From contig NC_031768.1 in the NCBI RefSeq assembly GCF_001522545.3, positions 86,967,144 to 87,031,143 of the forward strand: a DNA stretch of 64,000 bases, read 5' to 3'. The first letter of the stretch is position 1. Each line of letters starts with the position of its first letter. Of the stretch, positions 1-11,647 are shown piece after piece. A model generated the notes under the pieces. It ran no database searches, was not told the origin of the DNA, and saw nothing but the letters and a program-made list of their open reading frames with translations. Both the position numbers and the translations under genes were made by a program. Source of the DNA: Parus major (taxonomy: Eukaryota; Chordata; Aves; Passeriformes; Paridae).

Positions 1-1064
1 ACACACAAGGGGTAATTGGTCCAGCTTGCTTTTTTTCCACCCCACTTGTTTCTTGTAGTGCTTACAATCCTGCTGTGAGATGCCAGCTTACTTTCATGTG
101 AAAACACAGGCTCTCCAGGGTCTTGAGTTGTCCACTGGCATTCCATGTATGCTACCCTGTGTTCAGTAATCTGAGCCAGCTACTGGCAAGAGAAGGGCGT
201 GCTGGGGACACATAGCGAGACACATTTCCCAAATATACAACAATTCTGCCCAGTGACTAATAGCAGCAGCTACTGAGGAAAGATTAAATGACTGTGAAAA
301 GCTTTGGACAAGGTGAAAAACAGCCTGTGTTGATGGGCACTGAACTCCTGAGAGTACAGGGAGACCAATGTGCACTCACTGCCCAGAACGCTGGTGGAAT
401 GCTGGGCTGCGTCAAGAGGGGTGTGACCAGCAGATGGGGGAGGGATTCTGCCTCTCTGCTCCACTCTTGTGAGACCTCACCTGGAATGCAGCATCTGGCT
501 CTGGGGTCCTCAGCACAAGAAAGATGTGGATTCAGTGTGAATCCAGAGGAGACCATGAAGATGATCCGAGGGTGGAGGCACCTCTTTTAGGAAGACAGGC
601 CAAGAGAGCTGAGGTTCGTCAGCCTAGAGAAGAGAAAGCTCTGGGGAGAGCTCACTGTGGCCTTCTACTACCTTAAGGGGGTTATAAAAAGGAGGGAGAT
701 GGAGATTTTATGTGTACAGACAATAAAAGGACAAGGGTTTTAAAATGGAAGAGGGCTGGTTTAGATTAGATGTCAGGAAGAAATTCTTTACTTGGGGTGG
801 TGAGGCACTGGAACAGGTTGCCCAGAAAGGTGGTTGCCCCATTCCTGGAAGTGTTCAAGGTCATGTTGGATGGGGCTGTGAGCATCCTGAGTGGCATGCT
901 TTGCCCATGCCAGTGAGGTTCGAACTAGATATTCTTTAAGGGCTCTTCCATCCCAAACCATTCTGTGATTCTATGGTCCTGCTTGCTGCAATAATTTCAA
1001 GAACCCTCCTGGCTAGGAGTAAGAAATAATCTGAAGTCACTTTTATTCCCATTCTTCCCCATAG
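1..1064. other. ZYX intron upstream of the first visible exon
   Basis: No reading frame here matches the zyxin N-terminus, so this is intron or 5' flank. About 410-975 is a CR1 element, listed separately. Bases 1-400 show nothing that I recognise. The acceptor cttccccatag ends at 1064 and leads into the proline-rich exon. Confidence 0.6.
410..976 (+). repeat. CR1 LINE 3' fragment, + orientation
   Basis: The stretch follows the standard avian CR1 3' region: 'gaccatgaagatgatccgag', 'gaagacaggccaagagagct', 'aggaagaaattctttact', 'gaggcactggaacaggttgc', 'cctggaagtgttcaaggtca', ending 'aaccattctgtgattctatg'. It is 5'-truncated, as usual for CR1, and has no intact ORF. Confidence 0.93.
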
Positions 1065-3159
1065 ACCTGCCACTGCCACCTCCTCCTCCACCTGGGGAGG
1101 ATGCAAGCTTCTCGTCAAACTGTGCATTTCCACCACCCCCACCACCCTTTGAAGAACCTTTTCCACCAGCCCCAGAAGAAGCTTTTCCTTCTCCTCCTTC
1201 TCCGCCTCCTCCTCTCCCACCAGTGTTTGATGAAGGACCTGTGAGCAAGGTTCCTGCCCCACAGGTGAGTGAGGTCTGAGGGACTGTTGTTTCTGTGTGA
1301 GTTGGGACAGCTTCTCGCTACTGTCTGAGCTCAGCAGCAGGAAGCCCTGAGAGCTGGGAAAGCAGGAAATGCTACCAGCCCATGGACCAGCACAGGTTAG
1401 GGTCAGCTGGCTGGGCTGCAGCTCTTTGGGGAAGCACACGGGGTTCCCCAAAGGAACAGTGGACAGTGAGTTGAATGCAAGCCAGCAAAGCACCCTTGTG
1501 GCAGTAAAGGCCAGCCACACGCTGGGCGCACCTGGGAGAGAAGGACAAGGATGGTGAATACTCCTCCCTTCTGTGCTAGTGAGCCTGCATCTTGGAGGAT
1601 TGTATCTAGTAGGCTCTTCAGTATAATAACCCCTCTGGAATACTGAAGGAGATGCAATCCAGTGAAAGGTCATAGCAGCCTTTGGGGGCTGGAGCAGAAG
1701 AGGCTGCCAAGGCAGGGGTCTGACTGGAGTCTGCAATACCTAAAGGAGGGCTGGAGAGAAGATAGGTTCTTCTTACTTGGGCACAACAGGAGACAATGGA
1801 CTGAAGTTGTGGCAAGGGAAATTCCTCTTGGACAGAAGAAAGCCCTGTTCCACTCCAGGGGTGCCTTATTGCTGGCATGTGTGCCTAGAAAGACTGGGGA
1901 ACCTGCATCATTGGAATGTTGTGAAATCATCTGGACAGGGCCCTGAGCAATCTGGTGTTGCTCAGGAATTAGCCCTGCTGTGAGCAGAATGTTGGACTAC
2001 AGACATCCAGATGTCTTTCCCTACCTAAATCTGAGACCTGACTTGGGCTGTGCATTTTTCCACCGTTTGTAGACCTTTGAGACTGCGTCCTGTTCATCCT
2101 CACCAGCTTTTTATCCATTCAAAGTGAGGAGCTGTATTTTGGACTGTATCACAGTCCAAAATATCAAAATATGCTATTGTAAGGGAATGATACACCCATT
2201 TCCCTGGCTGTCCCTGTAATATGCTCTGCTCCCTTTTTCCTCATGGATGGTGGTGTAGGTACGTGGCAAGATGAGCAGCGTTGATCTTGAGATTGACTCA
2301 CTGTCTGTAATGTTGGATGACATGGAGAAGAATGACCCCTTCAAATCCCGGGTGAGCTGTCCAGAATGTTGCAGGTGGAAGAAGAGATGACTGGTTTGCT
2401 GAACAGAGGTAGTGAGGAGGGTGCTGCTGAAGGTTAAAATGTCTGGATAAACCATAACACGGAAGTGTTGGTGAAGGACCGGACAGCGTGCATCTTGCAA
2501 CTTGTCAGTACTGCTGAATATGTCACAGTGTGGAAACTCCTCGCCTTCTGTGTCTGGGAGAGCTGCTGGCTGACTCACTGCTATAGGTGGCATATTTTCT
2601 CTTCCACCTTGCTGATACCTGCCTGTTTTCTCTCTGCTGCTTCTCTTTACAGATAACTCCAGGATCCACAGGCTCTCCGGAGAAACCATTGGCCCCAAAA
2701 GCCCCTGCAGAAATACCATCTGCACCCAAAGATACTCCTCCTTCCTTTCCTCCCAAGTTCACACCAAAGCCAAGTGGAAGCTCATCTTTCAAGCCCCCTG
2801 GGGTGGATCTGAACCCCACCCCAACCCCATGGGCAGCCCCACAGCAACGCAAGGAGCCCCAAGCACCAGCTCCTCCACCCCCCTCTCTCCCTTCTGCTCA
2901 GCCCACCCCTAAGTTCAGCCCATCGCCCGCTGCTGGCTCTCCTAAGTCTGTGTCCAAATCAGGTGACAGTGTTCCGGTGGCTCCCTCAAATTCTACAAGA
3001 TACCCTACCTCCCTTCAGACTCAGTTCACAGCCCCTTCACCTCCAGGCCCCTCCTCTCGACCACAGCACCCCAGTTTCACCTATGCCCAGCAGAGGGAAA
3101 GACCTCAAGTGCAGGAGAAGCCACGCCCAACAGAACAGCCTGCTGCTGCAAAAGACACG
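1065..3159 (+). CDS. ZYX: ZYX proline-rich region (exons at 1065-1264, 2259-2351, 2653-3159)
   Basis: The first exon carries Ena/VASP EVH1-type ligands: a run reading [19 protein letters not shown], followed by AFPSPP. In human zyxin the equivalent stretch holds the ActA-like FPPPP repeats that bind VASP and Mena; here only one copy keeps an uninterrupted FPPPP core. The second exon (31 codons) encodes the conserved [14 protein letters not shown] block, followed by KNDPFKSR. The third exon (169 codons) is a low-complexity Pro/Ser/Ala linker that ends with [16 protein letters not shown], a motif that mammalian zyxin also has just before the export signal. The linker is shorter than in human. 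Confidence 0.93.
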
Positions 3160-5079
3160 GTAAGAGAAAGAGCCATGGGAATTTGAGTCTTTGGACAGGC
3201 ACATTGGGAGTGGAGTTGGGAGATTGAGGGCAGATCTAGCCCAGGCCATGGGAGTCTGTTACCCATCTGAAAGAGAGATCTAACTGAAGAGATAGTGGTG
3301 GAGGACTTCATGTAAAGGTGGAAAGAATCAAGCACAGTGGATGGCAGATTGTTCCTAGAGTAAACAAAGAGGCCTGTAAAGGCATGAGAAATAGGTTTAT
3401 TAGGGACAGGGTGGGAGGGAGTCTGTCCTTTGGGGATTGAATGTTTCCTCTTCCTGCAGCATAGACCCACAGGTTCCAGTGCAGATCCACCTAGGGGGAA
3501 TTCCTGCCTGACAATGAAGGAGGTAGAAGAGCTGGAGAAGTTGACCCAGAAACTAATGAAGGATATGGAGCATCCACCCCCAGCAGAGGCTGCAACTTCT
3601 GGTGCGTTCCCTCAATGGACAGCAGTGAGATTAAAACTCCTAGTGGGCTTTTCATTTCTCCTGATCCCTTTCCTCTTCCACTGACAGAGCTCTGTGGCTT
3701 CTGCCGGAAGCCGCTGTCACGAACCCAGCCAGCTGTGAGGGCCCTGGATCGCCTCTTCCACGTGGAATGCTTCACCTGCTTCAAATGTGAGAAGCAGCTG
3801 CAGGGGCAGCAGTTCTACAATGTGGATGAGAAGCCCTTCTGCGAGGACTGCTATGCTGTGAGTCACTGGGCTGAGAGCTGATGGAGAACTGAGCTCACTG
3901 TGGTTGTTCTCTCTTGCTTTCCCTTCCTCCTTTCACCTTTCCTTTCTGTGGTGTAGCCTCAGAGGGGTGGGAGATTGGATTCATGTGCCTTGCGTGTTTT
4001 CTTTGGGCTCAGAGCACCTTGGAGAAGTGCAGTGTCTGCAAGCAGACCATCACAGACCGGATGCTGAAGGCCACTGGTAACTCATACCATCCCCAGTGCT
4101 TCACCTGCGTGATGTGCCATACCCCTCTGGAGGGGACCTCTTTTATTGTGGACCAGTCCAACCAGCCTCACTGTGTGGATGACTACCACAGGTATAGAGA
4201 GAGCACATGCATGTGGTGTGTGAGAGAAGGCAGGTTCCCTCACACCTGCTTCTTTTTGCTACAGTATGGGGGTTGGGTTGCCCATGTCATCTGTCAGATG
4301 TGAAGTTAAAAACGAGTCAGCAAAGTATTAAGATGTCTTTCCACCTAAACATTTATTATCCCTCCGCTGCTAATGCCATTGACGAACACTGAGAATCCTG
4401 CCTTGAATGTCACCACAGTGGTCATGGTCTCCTCCATGGTTCTGTGTTGCAGGAAGTATGCTCCACGCTGCTCAGTCTGTAGTGAACCTATCATGCCAGA
4501 GCCTGGAAAGGATGAGACGGTGCGTGTTGTTGCGTTGGAGAAAAATTTCCACATGAAATGTTACAAGTGTGAGGTAAGCCTGGTGGCCCCACCCCTCCCA
4601 TGCCTCCCGTGCCCAGCAAGTGGGCACCTTTGTTACCTGTGCTGACCAAACACTGAAGTTGTTTAGAATGAATCTGGAGTGTTTTTGAAGCATGTTCAGA
4701 AAAAGATTAGGCATTCACAGGCATGAACGCAGGCACTGTGCAGGATTGTTGCATTCTCTAACACACCAATACATCAGCTGTGTATAGGAGGGGAACTTGC
4801 TGGGATTGCTCTCCCTTCAGAAGAGTGTGTCCCATTAGCACCACTAGGGACAGAGCAGAGGGCTGTGATGGATCATCCTGACCCCGTGGGGCATTTCTTA
4901 CGTCCTTGGATGCCTTCACCCTGTTCTTTGCCATCACTGATCTCCCTCCCTCTTCTTTTCCTGTTAAGGACTGTGGGAAGCCCTTGTCCATTGAAGCAGA
5001 TGAGAATGGGTGCTTTCCTCTGGATGGGCACGTGCTGTGTATCAAGTGTCACACCGTCCGTGCAAAAACGGCGCACTGA
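1065..5079 (+). CDS. ZYX: Zyxin, 3' eight coding exons (partial; N-terminus outside window)
   Basis: Zyxin is a LIM-domain scaffold of focal adhesions and stress fibres that recruits Ena/VASP proteins and shuttles to the nucleus. Coding exons by GT-AG junction and frame: 1065-1264, 2259-2351, 2653-3159, 3460-3601, 3688-3857, 4013-4191, 4453-4573, 4969-5079 (TGA). Phases agree at every junction. The visible part encodes 506 residues plus the last two bases of a split codon, against 572 residues for human zyxin, so about 65-70 N-terminal residues (alpha-actinin-binding end) must be upstream. The residues seen are a proline-rich segment, a conserved short block around [11 protein letters not shown], a leucine-rich export signal and three LIM domains, in zyxin order. 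The last exon has an acceptor of the form ttaag rather than cag. No frameshift or premature stop was seen. LPP and TRIP6 are the nearest relatives; the export signal and LIM3 wording fit zyxin best. Confidence 0.97.
1640..2030 (+). repeat. Old degenerate CR1-like fragment, + orientation
   Basis: This piece lies inside the ZYX intron between the exons at 1065-1264 and 2259-2351. The end reads like a worn CR1 tail ('ctgagcaatctggtgttgct', 'gagcagaatgttggactaca', 'gacatccagatgtctttccc'). Boundaries are approximate and the divergence is high. Confidence 0.55.
3460..3601 (+). CDS. ZYX: ZYX exon with leucine-rich nuclear export signal
   Basis: This 142-nt exon encodes [20 protein letters not shown], which lines up with the known zyxin nuclear export signal (human LTLKEVEELEQLTQQLMQDM). 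The spacing of hydrophobic residues is kept, so CRM1-dependent shuttling is expected. The exon ends in phase 1 and is separated from the first LIM exon by an intron of only 86 nt (3602-3687). Confidence 0.93.
3688..5079 (+). CDS. ZYX: ZYX three LIM domains and C-terminus
   Basis: Exons 3688-3857, 4013-4191, 4453-4573 and 4969-5079 encode three double zinc fingers. LIM1 runs from [18 protein letters not shown] to CEDC, with the [10 protein letters not shown] finger junction. LIM2 runs from [17 protein letters not shown] to the DDYH end, with [13 protein letters not shown]3 runs from [20 protein letters not shown] to CIKCHTVR, with [10 protein letters not shown] split across the last intron. 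All zinc-ligand Cys and His positions that I can align are present. Zyxin LIM domains target the protein to strained actin and focal adhesions. The tail ends RAKTAH, slightly different from human RAQT. Confidence 0.95.
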
Positions 5080-6165
5080 GGAGCTCAGAGGGGGCATTCC
5101 CTCGAGACCCCGCACTCAATACTCCCCTCCCTGCCATTGTCCTACCCCTCTGCCTGACAGGGCAGACTGCTACCAATGGAGACTATGCCAGCGCAGTTTT
5201 TTACTCACGTAGGATTCACTGCTCCTAGACTTCACTCTGCACACCCACCAAGAAAGGACCTCTTCTCCTGTCACTGCTTCCTGGCCACAGTGTATTCCAG
5301 GCTGGGGGCTGTGATCAAGGTGAGTGCACAATCACTGTTCCCTCAAGACTCTGGAGGAGAAAGATCAGACCTCCACCACCGCCTGGTGGAAGAAGGAAGA
5401 AAGACCTGGTGGCAGGTGCTGGGAAGAGCTGAGAGCATTCTTCAGTTCCATGGAGCCAAGAACAATGATTTAACTTGAGAAGGTGGAAGCCTGCATCTCG
5501 GCACCACTTCTGTCTTTTGTTTTGTATGTTGTGACATCTCATTATCAGGATGTTTTACTCTGCCTGCTCCCTCACCTGGGTTAGAGTGTGGAGGCAGAAA
5601 GTAGTGGGAATCTGTTACTGTTGCTGGAAAAAGCTAACCTGCTATAGCTTTTCTGTCTCTAATGGATTTTACTGATTAACTGTCTTGTCATTTTTTTTTC
5701 CTTAGCCAGATGAAACTGGCAGTGTTTCAAATACTACTCTGTTTCTGAGTTTGGAAACTTTTTTTTTTTAAAAAAAAAAATCTTTTTCCCCTTCCCAAGA
5801 TGAATTGTTTCCCAGTGCGGTTTCTGGACAGCCAGGCTGGGAACCAGAGTAGCAAAGCAGTCCAAAGAACGCATGTTTACAAATAAAGACCGTCGTAAGG
5901 ACGGGCAGCACATGGTGAGGAGGCGTCTCAGTGCGTGGATGAGGATTCAGCAGACTGAGGAACGTCTCCTGTTCCAGTAGGGTTTCTTTCACTGCTGTCA
6001 GTGAAAGCTGCAGTGTATTTGCAATGTACTGTCTGGCTCCAAGTGTTACTGCACTGAGCCCCATTTCCTGGACTAGAAACTGTCTCAAACTGAACCAACC
6101 CTTTAAATAACAACACTGTCCAAACACTGTTTGCATTCAATAAAATGTGTGGTTTTTTCCATTAA
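5080..6165 (+). other. ZYX: ZYX 3'UTR with two candidate poly(A) signals
   Basis: Non-coding sequence after the TGA. AATAAA hexamers occur at 5882-5887 and 6139-6144. The second is followed within about 30 bases by a GT/T-rich stretch (tgtgtctgctctatttgtt), as expected of a cleavage region, so it is the better candidate for the main end. The exact cleavage site is inferred. Confidence 0.65.
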
Positions 6166-7269
6166 CCTGTGTCTGCTCTATTTGTTCAGCCACCCATGAG
6201 AGCTGCTGTCTTTGGCAGTGGAATTGCCATTGTATAGCTTTTCTATCCATTGCCAAATGTGTGTAAGGCTATTCCACCCAACCTCCAGAGATCAGGAGCC
6301 TGAACATGGCCTTTCTCTCTTTACTACTTGGTCTTCTTTCCAGACTTGTGTTTTTCTGTGCCTAAAGAGTAGCTCCCATTTAAAGCAGAAGACTGCAGTT
6401 CAGTGCAGCAATATTGTAGTTTGCTTCACACGTCACTCCGAGGTGGATATTCCAGTGAGATGGAAGTGGATTATAATAAAAGTGCACACTTTGCTTTGCT
6501 CCTAACTGTTGCTTCTCAGAAAGTCTTTGTGCTTGATGTTTATGGTTCTAAGCATTGTACTGTGATGGGCACTGCAAGTGAAACTCCTCTTTGTAGTAAG
6601 CACCAATGTATCTACACTTCAGAAACATGAAACCTACTCTTGATCTCTTGCCAGTTTGGGGAAAATCTTTAATGACTCCTTGCAAATTGATCCAGTAAAT
6701 GTCTTGAGGTTTTCTATAGAGTGAGGAGAATAAATAAATCGTACATTTCTTTTTCTTACTGTAGTTTTTGCTAGTTTTTAGGCATTGTTTCGAGAGGTTG
6801 TTCCTAGACCATGATATTTAAAAGCTTGTGCCTACGAACACCAAGGGAGTGCAGAGAAGAACAATGGGTAGAGAAGCACTAATTCTGCTCCTCCCAGAGC
6901 TATCAGGACCATAGCCTTGGTGTCTGGGTAGGGGACCTATCCAGTGGAGTCCATGGGGAATGGACTGACCTTGTGGGTTAAAGGGAGATTTCCCCTCTGA
7001 GGGGTATGGTATGTCCAGGGGGGAAATCAAAGGCAGGAAACAGGAGTGATCAAGGATAGGAAGCATCACGGGAAAAACTGACAGGAAAAGGGCACAGGAG
7101 GTGGCTGCACGTACACAGTGCACTTGTCTGGCCATGCCCTGTGTCATCAGTGCGGTCCGTCCTGTCTTCATAATAGCTTTTTTTTTTTGTGTTCCCTGTG
7201 CATGGAATCTGTTCTGTGCAAATGGATCTAAATGCCAGTAACTGGACAGACCTGGGTGCATGCATATTG

Positions 7270-8008
7270 TGTTGGGTGTGTATGTCCTTGTGTTACCACC
7301 AGCAAAATCAAGTCAGAGGAGCTGGTGAGTAAGGTAAGAGATTTGAGAGCCAGGGCATGGCATGGCCGTGGGTCTGGCTAAATCCTGTGAAGACCTGGAA
7401 ATCAGCTTCTCAAGCTCCCAGGAGCTCTTGGGTCTGGAGACCAGCTGAAAGAGTTGAGTTTGTGTCAGTGTCCTCATGCACAGGGAGACCAGGGAATCCT
7501 GGAGCCAGCTGCTGGGTAGAACCAATGTCTAAGGCTAACTCCTGGAGGGCTCCAGGGTGTCTGTGTGCAATGTCTGCATTCCCACCGCTGCAGCAGAGCT
7601 GCAGGCCTCGGGGATTTGCGTACCCTGGTGCCAGCAACTGAGGAGAGCAGCTCAGGCTCCAGGGCATGGAGCCAGCTGCAGGCAGGATGGCTGCTCTTGG
7701 GCACTAGAGGGATCCATCGTATCCATGTATGTGTTTCCCTCTAACAGGTTCATCCTGATCAGCCAGAGCTGGGAAGAGGATTAGGCTGTTTGTGCTGTGC
7801 TTGCATGTCTGCTGTGCTCTCTGCCTGCGGCCAGTCATGTACAGTGTGTGTGCGTTTATATACGTGCACACATTATAGACTTGGGGATTTTCTGTACATG
7901 AGTGCCTATTGGGAATGCATGCTCGGGCTTGCTACTGGCTGTACCCTGAGGACATGGAACTGAACAGCCTCTGCTCTGCCAGGCCAGCTGATTCAGCAGC
8001 TCCTAACA
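7270..8008. mobile_element. Probable solo LTR of an endogenous retrovirus-like element
   Basis: A 739-bp block of composition unlike its surroundings begins TGTTGGG and ends CCTAACA, giving TG...CA ends with a short imperfect terminal inverted repeat. It holds a TATA-like 'gtttatatacg' near 7855. No internal retroviral genes adjoin it, so it would be a solo LTR. I see no matching target-site duplication (flanks atattg and cttga differ), and family and orientation are not assigned. It could also be another dispersed repeat. Confidence 0.4.
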
Positions 8009-8009
8009 C

Positions 8010-8840
8010 TTGAAGTTGGAGGGGACCTCCCTGCTCAGAGCAGGTTCCTTTTTAATATCTTTAAGGATGGGACCTGGATAATGTCTTACAGCATTAACAA
8101 CTCACTATACATTTTTTTCTCACCTTCAAATGGAATTTACTGCATTTTGGTAATTGCATTAGCTGCTTCTTTCACTGGATACTACTGAGGTGTGTCTGGC
8201 TCCTTTTTTACTCCCATCAGGTATTTATACACAATGAGAAAAGCCACCCAAACGTTCTCCTCTTGAGGCTGAACAGCCTCCAGCTCTCTCAGCCTCTCCC
8301 TGTATGTCAGATTCTCTACTCCCTTCAGAATCACAGGGCCCGTCACTGGACTTGCTCCATTAAGTTTATATCCTTCTTTGTACTAGAGACCCCAAAATTG
8401 GACACAGCACTTCAGATGTCTGACCAATGCTTAAATAAAGAGGAATAATTGCCTCTTTCCAGTTACTGATGATGCATTTGCTGAAATGCAGCCCAGGTAC
8501 TGTTGTCTTCTTTTGCTAAAGAGCTCAGGTGCAACTTTCACAATGACCTGCAAGTCCTTTCTTGCATAGCTGCCTTCCAGTCCCCAGTTTGTACTGGCGC
8601 GTGAGACTATTCCTCCCCAGTTGTGAGGCTCTGCATTTCACTTGGTTCAACTTCCTGAATCTCCTCTCTTCTCACCCCTATTAAGGTCCCTCTGCATGGT
8701 AGCACAAGCATCTGATGTATCAACCACTCCTACTTCTCTACCACCTGCAGTGACAGGCCAAAGTTTACATGTGCATGACACAACCTCATAAGCTTGTGTC
8801 AGCCTCACCAGGGCTTATCTGCTAGCTTGGGTATCTTCCA
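8010..8840 (-). repeat. CR1 LINE fragment, - orientation
   Basis: Read on the - strand this matches CR1. On the + strand the markers are 'gttctcctcttgaggctgaa', 'cagcctccagctctctcagc', 'ttggacacagcacttcagat', and a distal 'gtgtcagcctcaccagggct'. It starts where the LTR-like block ends. The CR1 3' tail near 8010 is worn. Confidence 0.8.
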
Positions 8841-9614
8841 GGTAGCAACTTTACTTCATGTTAAAGACATCTGTTACTAAGACTGACATAGTAAAATCTC
8901 AGAGCTTTGCTTTTCAGCTCTCTCTTTTGCTATAGTTACAGTGACTTGAGTAGCCATGGTCTGTGTTGAATAGAAACCACTCTTCTTGCATCAGGTTGTA
9001 GTTATTTAGATCTCTGCTTCTTAGCCCTCCTGTCATCTCTGGTTAAGCACGGCCTCCCCAGAAGCAGCAGTGTTAATTTACAGCCTTAAGACTTTAGAGC
9101 ATTATACATTTATGGAAACAGTTACCTCTAGCAAGTCACACTGCTGAATGTGTAGCACTCACCTTCACCAACCTAGACTTGAAAAATAAATCTTGAGGTA
9201 GCTACTTTTCCCAAGTGAAAGTCTTAGGAACATCAGTGAGAATTTTTCTTTCTCCTGGACAGTCTAGTCTGCAGGAGAAAGAAGTACTACTCACATGTAT
9301 TTCATCAAACACAGCAGTAGTTGCTAATATTTATGATTTAGGAATAATCACAGGATCTGTAAAACAATGGACTTGGAATGTTAGACAGATATGCCTGTAA
9401 ATGGGTTGAAATAAAAAAAATATGAAGTGACCACCTGCAAAGGTACCCTTTAATCCTAATGCAATTGCACTTCCATGTTATATCTGCAGTTAAATGGACA
9501 AAGACCATTGGCTGAAACAACAGAAGATGGATGTAAGGACCCTGCTGGGACTTATGATATGTATGCTAAAGGTCTCAATCTCACATTTGAAATAAGCCAA
9601 AGAATTCCAACACA

Positions 9615-10559
9615 GCCTGCTCTGCCACAAGTTTATTTACAAAATATTATTTACAGACTATAACTGTCTTGAGATCTGATAAATAATAACATTTCCTCCA
9701 CAGAGAAGGAGTAAGACAGACCACCTACACATTTTTCTGTTACAAATACCCTATTCCAGCCAAACAAGACTATTGTCTCTTTTTAAAAGGGGCAGAGAAA
9801 AATGGATATGTAAAGGGTTTTCTGTCCACGGCGTAAGGAAAGATATTAAGCAGTTTCGAGAGACATAAATCTCCCCTCTGAAGTGTGCATGTGCAAAACA
9901 GCAACATGCTGAGGTGATGTGAACACACAACTTAGAGCAGGGTGTACTCCCAGTTTCTCCTCCGAAGAAAGTACACCACAGGGTGGTGTTCACGGCAAGA
10001 ACAGCTGCATTAAAAAATATATGCCTTACTAGCAGCCTTGTGAAGGACTGAATAGTTTGTTCCTGATGCAAAATAAGAAAGACAGAAGGGTGCTGAAGTG
10101 AGAAGGAATGTATGCCAAGAAATGAATGAGCCCTGTCTCTACCCATCTGTATTCTTGTGCCTGCTCCCTGAATGTCCCAGTCTATCTTGAACCCTCATCT
10201 CCAATCTTAAAGCATTATCCACCACCCTCCACCCACTTTGTATTCCATGTGATATACTGAGGGTCTGAAACTCCAATATGTGGACTACAGGGCCTACTTA
10301 GTGCTGCACAGAGTGGACTGCAGAAGACAGAGAATAGTTTTGAAGACCAGTGTTCTGAAACGTACTGATGGCTGCTGTAGAGCTAAAGCAAGGGGGAACA
10401 GAAATGAGAGCAGGTGGTGTTGCCTCATGAGCTTTTTCAGTTCTATTTGTTTTGCTTTGCTTGTCCAGTCACTCATTTGGAAGCAATTGCCATAGGAATG
10501 ATTCCAAGTGATATCTGGTAAGGATGGGCATTTTTCAAACTTAAGAATGCAACGAGTGA
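9615..10559 (-). other. EPHA1: EPHA1 3'UTR (inferred extent)
   Basis: Downstream of the EPHA1 stop on the - strand. The first AATAAA in that direction is at 9632-9637 (TTTATT on the + strand), giving a 3'UTR of about 940 nt. No other canonical signal was noticed between it and the stop. The cleavage point is inferred. Confidence 0.5.
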
Positions 10560-11647
10560 TCACTCCTTAAAGCCTTGGATGCTGCACAAGATCCTCTTCT
10601 GGTGGCCTGGAAGTGACACTCCCATCTGTTTCAAGTCCCTGAAGGAAATGGGAAAAGAAAGGAAAAAATGAATTGCCTGTTCTTGTTCCTTAGGGACAAA
10701 GGTGTGGTTAAGGGCAGAAACAGTTACCAAGCGTTAGTTCAGAAAGCTTCCTTTTCCTCGGTGCCTCCTACTGCACCTACATTTTCTCTTGAGGGGAAAA
10801 ACTTATAGATATTCCTGCCCTTCTCTGGCTTTCTCTGCCTACCCAGTTAACTGACCTCTTTTACCTCGTGGCTAGGCCTCTGCTCCCAGTAAATCAGGAC
10901 TTGTGATTAAATCAGCTTGTGATAGGAGCCATGTCTCAACCCTTCAGCAGGTCTGTGCCTGCTCATTGGTTTCATGAGTTTAATTGCCCTGGCTGGAGCT
11001 GGCTGAACATCCCTGACAAAATAACACAGCTGTTCTGAGTCCTTCTGAGGAGCCCAGAAAGATTTGCTCTATGACACAACAGTGCCTGGCTCATGGAGTG
11101 GGGAGGGATTTCATTAGTCTATATAGAGTTTGTGGCAAGGAAATTATCTTACAAAGTCCTACAAGGATGGGGAGATGGTCAGGTTAGAGATCTGTTTGCC
11201 ATCTATTCTTTCCCCTTACTGTTTGTCTCTGATGTGAGTTCAGAGCAGCTGAAGAGCCCTGAAGAGCCTCAGGCATGAACATGGATAGTTGGGGAATTAG
11301 TCTCAAGTTTGGGCTGCTCCCAGTTCTGGGCTGATTCTTCCCTTTTAGGTCAAGAAGCTAGTCCACTTCCATTTCACTGCATGGAGAAGCCTTCCAAGTA
11401 AGTATGAGTGCCTGTTCAGATCGCACAGGGATGAGCACAGCTACTTGTAGCACAGCCTGAGGAGCCTTGTGGGAGCCTGGCCTGCACTTACTCAGCAGTG
11501 AGCTCCAGAATGGACTCCATGGTGTCCAGGCCGGCAGTGCGGAAGTTGGAGATGTAGCGCTTCATGCGAATGGATTCCAGCCACTCAGGGATGGACCGGT
11601 AGGGGATCCCATCGGATCCGCTGCAGCTGGGGAGACGGAGTGTTACC
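10560..11647 (-). CDS. EPHA1: EPHA1 exons 17-18: SAM domain and C-terminus
   Basis: Exon 17 (11647-11492) encodes [20 protein letters not shown] and [13 protein letters not shown]. Exon 18 (10638-10560) encodes [20 protein letters not shown] then QGFKE and TGA. The last exon is too short to stand out as an ORF; it was placed by its SAM sequence and by the GA|G split codon at the junction. The protein ends GFKE (human GFKD), with no obvious PDZ-binding tail. Confidence 0.94.

Larger units (their letters stand above)
6170..9610. other. Spacer between convergent ZYX and EPHA1
   Basis: No coding exon recognised. It contains a probable LTR (7270-8008) and an adjoining - strand CR1 (about 8010-8840). 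The rest (6170-7269, 8840-9610) shows no recognisable gene or repeat. Both flanking genes end into this spacer. Confidence 0.6.

Noticed and set aside
1..1064. Possible N-terminal zyxin coding exon within the window
   Set aside because: No frame resembles the conserved zyxin N-terminus; most of the stretch is CR1.
936..1736. - strand 266-codon open frame at the start of the window
   Set aside because: Shadow of the proline-rich zyxin exon on the other strand plus CR1 and intron sequence; no domain.
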